The notes below the pieces were generated by a model, which saw only the letters and a program-made list of their open reading frames with translations, was not told the DNA's origin and did not search any database. Below, one piece after another: positions 1-11,300 of a stretch of 64,000 nucleotides of DNA. Source of the stretch: Membranipora membranacea (taxonomy: Eukaryota; Bryozoa; Gymnolaemata; Cheilostomatida; Membraniporidae); assembly GCA_914767715.1 (NCBI GenBank), contig OU612071.1, positions 11,763,493 to 11,827,492 of the forward strand, given 5' to 3'. Both the position numbers and the translations under genes were made by a program. How positions within the stretch are numbered: position 1 is the stretch's first letter; the number at the start of each line of letters is the position of its first letter.

Positions 1-2145
1 AATGGTGAATCAAAGCCAATTATCGTATTATTCAGAGATCGCCCCCACCCCAAATTCAGGGCACAATGATATGAAATTTGAGCATTACACGGTCAAAGAA
101 CAGATAACAACTAAAATAGTTGTAAATTTACTCACTCAAAACATACAAAACAAAGCACTCTTTAGTAGTATTTTCAGGCAAACTTGCAATTCCAGAGATG
201 CTTGAAATAGCTAAATTAAATACTGGTGAACAATAAGTCAGGGTTATCTTCATAACCCCTATGTTTTAGTACTAGAATTGTGAACTTGGTAGTCTGTAGC
301 TAGTCCTATGATTCAGCTGATTTCTTTTGTATTGCTCACTAAGTTCTAACAAATGCCTACCAAAAGAACTTGTGTCATGAAGTGTGGACAGCTGACATGA
401 TTAGACATGCTTAAAATAACTTAATTAAACGCTAGAGAACAATATGTCAGGGTCATCATTATAACAGTTTTGCCTCCCACTCACAATTTTATGATACTGC
501 TTCTGCTTTCTCTATAGCCCAATTTTATTCAAATTGCAGGTGACTCTACAAATACGAGCAGCAGAGGGTGAGACTGGGGACAAGTGAGCCATTATTTTAA
601 ACTCAAGATTCTCTGAAGGTAAGAAAATCACATGAAGAAAGCAAATTAGTCTCAAGCAATATAACCAGTTTACCATTCCTGAAAGATGTCCTCGCTAGTG
701 TAAGCTGTTGATAACACAGAACCATCTAGAGTCATATTTATTATTTCTGTTTTCTGGCCTTAGAGTTATCCTCACATGGTCAAAGAGCGGATAATAACTA
801 ATATATTTAGAAACCAGAATCCAATTATTTGTGAGAGGAAAATTTACCCCATGTCATACCTGACAAGTCTCCCTATTTGGTAGGAAGGCTCCCAGTTTAT
901 AGGAGTTTTCCATCCCCTCTCTATCTCCCTTTTTCCTCCCTCTTTTTGCATCCTTCATCCAAAAAATTGTAAACTGGCAAATTTGCCCTCTTTCTTCAAT
1001 CAAGCAGTTAGAGACAACTCCTGTCGCTTAAATTTATCACTCAACTGCATATGTGATTTTTACCTCATCATCTTACCAATTTGGGCGGTTGAGCGGTTTT
1101 CACAAATCTTTTCTTGGTGATGACAATTTTAATCACTCTCAGCTAACATTCACTACTGACACGCCCTTCTACAACGACTGCTTTTTTTAACACTTTAATT
1201 GGCAGTCTAATTCATTCCAGTAGCGGAACGTTTTCCGAATGGTGCCGAAAAAAAGCGGAAAAGGAAAGAAAGAAAGCTTGTGAATGATAATATAAGTTAA
1301 AATGGAAATAGCTTATTCGCATAACTATGAGAGATGAAATATCTTTGAGAAGAAAAATCCAAAAAATGTAAATGATATTTCCATTATAGTATCGTGCAGA
1401 GGCAAAACTTGTTGCAGAGATAAAAAGATAATGTTGTAATTTCAACAAAAGATATTTGAAAAGTCCAGATTTAAAGCATTTATACCTCAACACACAGGCT
1501 CGTTTGGTATTCCATCAGAACAAATAATCTTAAGGTGCAATTGGTCAAGTTTATCCGATGGAGAAATCATTTTTTTCTTTTTCATAGGCAGAGCTGCTAT
1601 CTACTGTCAGTTTTAAAAATATGCAAAGCGAAAAATTCCTAATAACATGCTTGACTCAAAAAATGAAAGCAAAGTGTTTTAGGTGGAATTTGGTATTATT
1701 TAGACAATGCTATGTAGTAACTACCATCAAATAGTCCTTGTGAACACACACAAAAATAAGATAAAGTTGATTTGATTCTGAGATAGTTTCCCTACTTTGC
1801 CTTTGCAATAAACTATTTTGACCCTATAATGACCTGCTAATTGAAGAACAATCAGCTGAAATTTGACACTTTGAAATAATAAACTTACTTTTGATATTGC
1901 CTGAAGGTGAATAAAGAGTAAAACTAGCTCTAAAATTTGTTGCCAAGTCAATTAATTTAGGTTCAAGTTGGGGAACAATCTGAGAATTTGACCTATTGAC
2001 CTATTGATATTTAACAATAGAGTCATTTTGATTCTAACTTTTCTTTGTGTGCAGTTAACAAAGGTCTACATGCCATTTTGTTTTGCTGTAATGCAGAGAA
2101 TCCAATAATCAAATTCGTTCCGATCGACACGGGAGGACACGAAAG
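1..2145. other. Upstream non-coding region of the copy A gene
   Basis: AT-rich sequence with only short chance reading frames. It contains a pyrimidine-rich tract around 915-960 and an acceptor-like TTTGTGTGCAG ending near 2054 that could close a 5'-UTR intron. I see no convincing TATA box at a fixed distance from the start codon. About 380 bp at 1523-1903 is missing from copy B. Confidence 0.5.
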
Positions 2146-2353
2146 ATGGCTATTATAAGACGCGGTCAAGATGTCGTCTCTATCAAAAACAAAACTAAGA
2201 TGCTGCTTGCTGGCTCGACAATGCTGCTTATCACCGCGTTCATCGTTGTAGGAGCCTGCTATGCGCTTGTGCTGTCCCAACTGGAAGAGCTAAAAGATAA
2301 GATGGCCGACATGGAGGGAACAAAACGCCAGAATGCTGACTTTGAAGACTTAG
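2146..2353 (+). CDS. Exon 1: cytoplasmic tail and membrane anchor (copy A)
   Basis: The exon encodes a start MAIIRRGQDVV, basic residues before the membrane, then a hydrophobic run of about 24 residues (LLAGSTMLLITAFIVVGACY) and a charged helical stretch rich in E, K and D. It ends in phase 1 at a GTAAGA donor at 2354. The tail is short and has no obvious signalling motif. The same exon is present in copy B with an identical protein sequence. Confidence 0.85.
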
Positions 2354-5300
2354 GTAAGATAATACCACAATCACAGTCTAGAGATAAACAAATACCCTAG
2401 TTGTAGAGGCTTACACCAGAGAGTGCTTGGGGCTTGAACAATCAACCTTGAAAGCTCCAAAAGAATTCGAACCTACAACTCTAGCGGCAATGATCGCCTG
2501 GCAGTGAAAAGCAAGCGCGCTAACCGATTGCGCAATCTCCCCATCCAGATGGCGCAGTCGGTTAGGGTGCTTATGGGAGTTAATATTAGGAAGACTTGAT
2601 TGAAGACATGTTTGGGTAACTTCATGCAAGCCTGCACTAAGTGTCAGCTAGGCGGTAGCTTAGATTAATAATTGACCACTCTAGGGTAGAATTCTTCTGA
2701 TCTTACGACTGCTGTATATTATATTACATTGAATGCTATTTATTTCATATTCAAAGACTAGCTTTGAGGCGGCTCTTTCGTAAGACATCATATTCTCCAT
2801 ATTCTATTCCATCATGTGAGCGATTTCCAGCTTTAGAATCTTAATATTGAGGGAGTTATGGTCTCTCAAACTTTCAAGGAGATGGCTGTCAATCGGCATT
2901 TAGAATCCCCACACTAAAAATAGATTCACAAACAAAACATAATGGGTGCAAGTGGGTGTTGTACCCAGGTCCTTGGGATCGGCAGGCAACGCCACTACCA
3001 TCGGACCACGACGTCCGGCTATATGAGGCCATTGATAATATAGCGCAGTGGTAGCGGCGTTGCCTGCTGGTCAATAAGACCTTGGTTTGTGACCCACATG
3101 CACCCGTATTATTATGATATAAATGAGACATAGTGTGAGGATTTTCAATGCCGATCGAGAATAAGATGTGATACAAAACAGCAGCCTCGAAGTAAGTCTT
3201 TAAGCGATCATCGATGCTAAAATATGCTGAAAAATGATTGAAGTTTGTAATAATGATGATACATACATGATTATCATTATTAGTACTTGGTACAGTAGAA
3301 ACAGCGCTGAAGTGGAACTCTCAACTTTGTTGAAATCCAGCTTAAAATTTTATGTGTGTTAAGTATATGCATAGTATTTAGGACTTTTTCCAGGTTTAAC
3401 TTGGTCCAAGTCAAATTTGATTCCATCCAAGACTAGGCCATCACAGGATTCCACCCATAAAATTCTGCATTTATATCTCAGTTCTTGAATTCAATCATAA
3501 AATTGGGTAGTTTGACAAAATTATATACTGAAATCCATAGGATAGTGGTTAAGTTCGTGGACTGCTGTGCACTAGGTCCTTGGTTCGAGTCCAGGTGCGA
3601 GCAGTATTTTGCCCATCACTCTAGTAGTTGAGACCCCTAAGGATGTAGACCTCTGACCCGACTTGACCCTAACATCACCCGAACACAGAAACCCAAAACC
3701 CGACCCGTTGACTCGACCCTGAATACAACACTTATCAGCATAGATTGAAAGGAAGCAAATAAGCTGAAGTGATGAAGCAGAAAAAGTTGTATAAGTTTTC
3801 TAGACTCTAGATGGATAATGTTTGATTCAGTGTTCCTGCATTTTGAAGGTTTTCAATTAGAATGGGCATTGCCTTTTTATTAAAAAGTACCACTATCACC
3901 CGCTGAAAATTATCGCTCATTTGGTCTTTCGATATGTTCCCGAACTCTGAAGGTTATACTTCCTTCCAATGACTAATCTATTTGTGAGCTAGACCCTATC
4001 GATAATATAACGATTTTGGCGGTTTTTAACTGAAATTCTCCCCTTGATTGATTGATTTATTGATTGGTTGATTATTTGATCGATTGATCGATTTTATTCC
4101 TATTGCTAACATGAAATATGTTGTGAAATACTGGGCCCACAATATTAAAAATGATTGGACGGTCCCATACTATTGGGGAGCTCCCTGCAAATAGAATTGT
4201 GTCTTCTCATATTTCCAGTTCATTATTAGCTTCTCAAACATTTTTAATTGTTGACATCTCTGTGTATCACATCATGTTAACATACATGCTTTTAACTATA
4301 ATAAATATTATGTTATTGTTGTCAAGTTCATGAATGTTAGAATCCCATTACTCAGACAGTTAGTGGTTCTCAATCAAACACGTTTGCATCGCTTCCCCCC
4401 CCCCCCCCCCACCCTGGACTTAGATTGAGTGAGAACAATTGTTGGGGACAAATAGTCAGCAACCCATTACTAACAGCTCAATATTTACCAAGGGCTGGAA
4501 GTTTGTCAAGTTGTTGAAATGTCTATCATTGTCTTATTTATTGAAGGTGGTACGACCAATGAGCCACACGGAGGCACTTTTGATGTGAATGCTCGTATTG
4601 ACACCCTGTCCCGTGCCCAAAAGGAAAACCATCAGATGCTACGACGGTTCGGTGAGAGCTAGTTAACTCTGCACATATCTCAGTTTAAAATTCATTATTC
4701 ATCATTATTGTGTAGTGTCCGTAATAACAGGGTAGTTTCAACACCAACGAATTGAATCATGTATGGCTCAAGTATGTAATTGCCTTTTTACATTGAAAAG
4801 AGCTAGAAGGCAAATGTCTCGTATATCACAGGTTATGCAAAAATTGATTAAAAGCACACTGAAGTCCAGTAGCAAAACAATTAGGAATATTTTTAGGCAC
4901 TACAGGCACAGTCCCATGTTTTATCTTCCTTTACCTTCTTTCTCAGAGGGACAGAACATTTGGTTAGATACCAAGAGTTGTAGATATTGGAGCTGTATTT
5001 GAGCCACACTAGCCCTGTCACGGGCCCACTTATTTTGTTTAAGGCTTGAGCTTAATGTTGGTTAATTAAAAAATTTTATTTTGTTTGTAGAGCGGAGTTT
5101 GGCCGCAATTACAAAGAGGCAAAAGAAGAATGACGATGAAATTCAAAATCTCAGTGAGTGTTTGCTATATCATTCCACTCTCAGGACATCATCAGTTCCT
5201 GAATTCTATAGCAACAAGTTCAATACTGTTGTAATGTCACGCCAAAAGTCTACATGAATCATTGAATAATGCATTATTAGCAATCAAGCAGCAGTGTTGT

Positions 5301-8300
5301 AATGTAGTGTAATGTAGCAGAAAAACTGCTATTATTGTAGGCTATAGGCCAGGTAGCCATTGAAAGCCCTGCTCCGCGGTCCAGGTTTAATTACAATCTG
5401 AATGAGTGTCAAAATTTGAATGACCAATTTTATTGCTATCACTAACTCAAGTAATTGTGAAAAATGCCCAATTGACGGTGAGCTTATGGAAAGATAGGAT
5501 GGGCTTTATTTGTCATGCGATTATACTCTCATGAAAATGAGGCAACAAAAATTATCTCAAAAAGTAAGACAGAACTATTTGCTAGCAATTAGCATATTGG
5601 AAAAAGAAACTTCTATTCAACTTCTCAGCCCTACTGCGAAATATATATATTATGTTTTATATGTTATGTTTATCTTATATTTTTGAAGGATACCCATCCA
5701 AGCAACCAGTAGAAGACACGACCTTTCAAGGACCTCAAGGAGTGAATCATCAAATGTCCCAGCAACTCGGTGAGAGCTCAAAAACTCTTAAAATTCTGCA
5801 CATATCTCAGTTCTAGAAACCAATCATGATTGAGTAGTTTAGCAGGGGTATCCTTTGATTAGAAAGAGCGATGCGCTACTAAAGCAAGTTAACACAATCA
5901 CATCGCTCAAAATTATCACTCTTTTGGTTTTTCAATTAGACAAAATCGCTCCCAAATCACTCACATATAAAGTATACAGTTCAATCAATGAGTGAGCGAT
6001 TTCTTAGCGAGACCCCAAGCAGGTATTGATCACTCACTGAGTGAGCATTGCAATTTTGGCAGTTTCCAATTGAAAGGCCCCCTGATTAGCACACCCTATA
6101 GGAGTTTAATTTAGCTAGAGTTTAATTTCGCTACTATGGTGAGTGAGTTTAATTTAAGATACACTAAATTTCGCTAGTAGGCTTACTAGGGGAAATTTTT
6201 AAAAAATGTTCAAGCTGGGATTCAAACCCAGGGCATAACCTTCCATCTGATTGCAAGGTAGACACTTAGAACACTACACCACACTGCCTTGCATGCATAT
6301 GGTAAGGGGTATTCCTGTATAATTGTACATTGTTTATGAAACTGAGTGGTGTTTATTGCTTAGGAAGTAATTTCCGCTATCATACAATTTCGTTACTTAG
6401 GCAAAAATGCGAAAAGTGAATCCTAAATGCCGCGAAAAACTAAACTCCTATAGGGTAGATGGAAAGGAAGAAAAAAGCTTCAATGGTGTAGCAGAAAAAA
6501 ATTGTTAAAGTTTTCTAGAGTCTGGATAAATAACGATTGATTCAGTGGTCCTGCATTCCGGGGGGTCTTTCAATAAGAATAAGCATTGCCTTTTTAATAA
6601 AAAGTATCACTATCACCCGCTAAAAATTATCACTCACTTGGTCTTTCAATTAGATAAAATCGCTCCCAAATCTTTAACTCATAGTGTATATAGTACCATC
6701 AATGAGTGAGCGATTTCTGAGCGACACCCCTAGCAGGTATCACTCGCTAATGATAGGATAGGATAGGCTCTATTTCTTCCTCCATATATCAGAAAGTATG
6801 ATGCCTTGAGTGAAAACAATAATGTAAAAAATGAATTACGATTAGAAATAAATTGATAAGAAAAAATAGTCTGGAGCTCTACATGAAAGTGAGGCAAATT
6901 ATCTCAAAAAGTAAGACAGAACTATTTGCTAGCAATTAGCATCTTGGAAAAAGAAACTTCTCTTCAACTTCTCAGTTGAAATATATATATAATATTTTAT
7001 ATGTTATTTTTATTTTTATATTTTTGAAGCATACCCAACCAAGCAACCAGTGGGAGACACCACCATTCAAGGACATCAAGGAGTGAATCGTCAAAAGTCC
7101 CAGCAACTCGGTGAGAGCTCATAAACTCATGAAATTCTGCACATATCTCAGTTCTAGAAACCAATCATAATTGGGTAGTTTAGCAGGGGGTCCTTTAGTT
7201 TGAATGAGCAATGCGCTACTAAAGCAAGTAATCAGTATCACATCGCTCAAAATTTTACTCACTTTGTCTTTCAATTAGACAAAATCGACCCCAAATCTGT
7301 CACTCATAATGTATATAGCACCATCAATGAGTGAGCGATTTCTGAGCGACACCCCTAGCAGGTATCACTCGCTAATGATAGGATAGGATAGGATTTATTT
7401 GTTCCTCCATATATCAGAAAGTATGATGCCTTGAGTGAAAACAATTTTAAAAAGTGAATTACGATTAGAAATAAATTGAAAAGAAAAAATAGACTGGAGC
7501 TCTACATGAAAGTGAGGCAAAAAAATTATGTCAAAAAGTAAGACAGAACTATTTGCTAGCAATTAGCATAATGGAAAAAGAAACTTCTCTTCAACTTCTC
7601 AGTTGAAATATATATAATATATAATATATTTTATATGTTTTATTTGATTTCATATTTTTGAAGAATACCCAACCAAACAACCAGTAGAAAACACGACTTT
7701 TCAAGGGCCTCAAGGAGTGTATCATCAAATGTCCCAGCAACTCGGTGAGAGCTCTCAAACTCATAAACTTCTGCACATATCTCAGTTCTAGAAACCAATC
7801 ATGATTGGGTAGTTAAACATAGATTAGCATAGATCGAAAGGAAGCAAAAAGGCTTCAATGGTGTAGCAGAAAAATTATAAAAGTTTTCTAGAGTGTAGAT
7901 AATATTTGGTTCGGTGTTCCTGCATTCTAGGGGGTCTTCCAATAAGAATGAGCATTGCATTTATAGAGAAAAGTATCACTATCACCCGCTGAAAATTATC
8001 ACTCACTTGGTCTTTCAATTAGACAAAATCGCTCCCGAATCGCTAACTCATAATGTATATAGCACCATCAGTGAGCGAGCGATTTCTGAGCGACACCCCT
8101 AGCAGGTATCACTCGCTAATGATAGGATAGGATAGGATTTATTTGTTCCTCCATATATCAGAAAGTATGATGCCTTGAGTGAAAACAATTTTAAAAAGTG
8201 AATTACGATTAGAAATAAATTGAAAAGAAAAAATAGACTGGAGCTCTACATGAAAGTGAGGCAAAAAAATTATGTCAAAAAGTAAGACAGAACTATTTGC

Positions 8301-11300
8301 TAGCAATTAGCATAATGGAAAAAGAAACTTCTCTTCAACTTCTCAGTTGAAATATATATAATATATAATATATTTTATATGTTTTATTTGATTTCATATT
8401 TTTGAAGAATACCCAACCAAACAACCAGTAGAAAACACGACTTTTCAAGGGCCTCAAGGAGTGTATCATCAAATGTCCCAGCAACTCGGTGAGAGCTCTC
8501 AAACTCATAAACTTCTGCACATATCTCAGTTCTAGAAACCAATCATGATTGGGTAGTTAAACATAGATTAGCATAGATCGAAAGGAAGCAAAAAGGCTTC
8601 AATGGTGTAGCAGAAAAATTATAAAAGTTTTCTAGAGTGTAGATAATATTTGGTTCGGTGTTCCTGCATTCTAGGGGGTCTTCCAATAAGAATGAGCATT
8701 GCATTTATAGAGAAAAGTATCACTATCACCCGCTGAAAATTATCACTCACTTGGTCTTTCAATTAGACAAAATCGCTCCCGAATCGCTAACTCATAATGT
8801 ATATAGCACCATCAGTGAGCGAGCGATTTCTGAGCGACACCCCTAGCAGGTATCACTCGCTAATGATAGGATAGGATAGGATTTATTTGTTCCTCCATAT
8901 ATCAGAAAGTATGATGCCTTGAGTGAAAACAATTGTAAAAGGTGAATTACGATTAGAAATAAATTGAAAAGAAAAATTAGACTGGAGCTCTACATGAAAG
9001 TGAGGCAAAAAAGTTATCTCAAAAAGTAAGACAGAACTATTTGCTAGCAATTAGCATATTGGAAAAAGAAACTTCTCTTCAACTTCTCAGTCCTACTGCG
9101 AAATAATATCATATTTTGTATTTTACTTATATTTTTGAAGGATACCCAACCAAGCAACCAGTTGGAGACACAACTGTTCAAGGACCTCAAGGAGTGAATC
9201 ATCAAATGTCCCAGCAACTCGGTGAGATCTCACAAACTAATAAAGTTCTGCACATATCTCAGTTCTAGAAACCAATCATGATTGGGTAGTTAAACATAGA
9301 TTAGTATAGATTGAAAGGAAGCAAAAAAGCTTCAATGGTGGAGCAGAAAAATTATAGAAGTTTTCTAAAGTCTAGATAATAACGTTTGGTTCAGTGTTCC
9401 TGCATTCTGGGGATCTTTCAATTAGAATGAGCATTGCCTTTTTGATATAAAGTATCACATCACCCGCTGGAAATTATCACTCACTTGGTCTTTCAATTAG
9501 ACAAATGCGAACTCTGAGATTTATAGTTCCTTGCAATGGCTAAGCTATTTGTGAGCTATACCCTAGCTATTAGATAGCGACATTCAATTCCATATCCTCA
9601 CCATTAGCTATCTTTTGCCAAACAATGGGTATGCAAAAAATAACCAGTCGCTAGTAGCATTCTAAGAAAGCCCAAATTAGCGATACTGAAGGGATTTCAT
9701 CGCTGCTTGCAACTTTGTAACCAAGTCAATTTCCCAGGCTAAATTATTTTTGCTAGTAGGGACAGCCAATCAAAAGAACATCAGACAAGTCCCTGTGCTG
9801 AGTGTTCTTCTTCATGATGTTATGATACTATTTCCGTTCCACGAGAAGAATTTAATTCAGTGGATAGCGATTTTGGCTGTTTTTAACTGGAATCCCCCTT
9901 GGTCAGTACCATTCTATTGGTGAACTTCCTAGGATTGTGTACTATCATAGGAGGCGACTCGAAATTGAGCAATTTGGATTGATCCAACTTTCACGGGGAC
10001 AAGAAGTATTAAAGTGAAGGCTTTTTGGTATCATTCTGGAGTTCTCAGTCTAATTTAGAAAACTGCCATAAAGTTTATTCACAACATAATGCCCATGTCA
10101 CCTCAAAGGTGAGATTTGAATGTTCTAAAAATAAAGTTTTTGGTACAAAAAAAAAAGATTTTTTCTGCCCTTATAACACTCTCCTTGTCTTGGCAATCAG
10201 TCCCAAGACATGACAAATAAAAAAGGTCAACTGAATGAGAAGTTGCCCTCCCTCAACCATCTAAGGAAAACTTATTGGTATGGAAAACTGAGAAGTCCTG
10301 TTCACAGCCCATGATAGGCTTTTATGTTATTCACATCATCTTTCCTTCAATCTGATATCCTGTCAGCATGCCAGTATTGAAAGAAAAAAGTCTGCTCAAA
10401 TCATCACTTTTGGTTACAAATGAAGCACCCATTTTTTTCCCCTAAAATATGTTACATTATAAGAGAGAAAAAAGGTACTATTTTAATAACAGTTTATACA
10501 AAATAGTACCTTTTTAGTACCTTCCAATCTTAAGTCCGGCCAAGTTTGAGTGAAAATCAGTTGAAACTGGGCCACTTGCTGTTAATAAACTTCATAGCAG
10601 TTTTCTAAATTAGACTGAGAAGGCTAGAATGATACCAAAAACCTCATTCCTTCACAGTCACTTTAAGGAAATGTATTTTTATTCACCAATACTAAAGGGG
10701 TTGTCTTGTTTTTATGATTCATGGTGTAAGTAATAGAGAACAGAGAGAAATATGATCACTATTGAACTAACTTTTTCTTGATTGCAGCAATGTCGCTTGA
10801 CAGTTTGGGAACCAAGATCACTGAACTCACAAAAGAATTTGGCCGCCAAGCAACTGACATTGCCAATCTCAGAACAGATTTAAGGGATGCCAAAGCTGCA
10901 ATGATCGAAGACTTCGCATTGCTAAATGAATCTCTTAATTTAGAGATCTCAGTACTACACAGCATGTTGGACGGAATGGATAACGCCTCTGATAGCATGT
11001 TGCTCCTCAAATCTAAGGTACATCCTAGCACACCCTCGATGGAGATGATTGACCTACTACATACCAAGGTTGAGAATATGAGTACTGCAATAGTTGAGGT
11101 TCAAGACTTCCTCCATAATGCTACAGCACTCATGACATCATTCAATGAATTGGATTCAACGGACAGAAATCTATTGTATACACAACTAAACAACTTAGAA
11201 AATCATCTAAATGGTACAAGCCGCGATCAGCAGAATATGCGAGAAAACATCAATTCCTTGTACACGCAGTTAGGTAACCTGGAAAAATCCACACCTACGG

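Larger units (their letters stand above)
6558..9320 (+). repeat. Tandem exon-intron units carrying the 27-residue repeat exons (copy A)
   Basis: Each unit has a truncated MITE (ending CCCCTAGCAGGTATCACTCGCTAATGA in two pieces), a GATAGGATAGGAT motif, the words CTCCATATATCAGAAAGTATG, and then the 81-nt exon about 270-285 bp downstream of that motif. The motif lies near 6760, 7380, 8124 and 8868, with a weaker first unit near 5492. The two central units (about 7334-8077 and 8078-8821) are 744 bp each and identical as far as I can compare. Copy B has only three exon-bearing units. Confidence 0.85.

Noticed and set aside
7591-8846. 61- and 62-codon frames repeated at 744-bp spacing (7591, 7914, 8335, 8658)
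   Set aside because: They are chance frames in the duplicated intron/MITE units; the minus-strand ones overlap the real 27-residue exon on the other strand.
10025-10213. 62-codon frame MVSFWSSQSN (also 41511-41699)
   Set aside because: It lies within the inverted arm and interior of the TTAA-bordered MITE and has no protein-like features.
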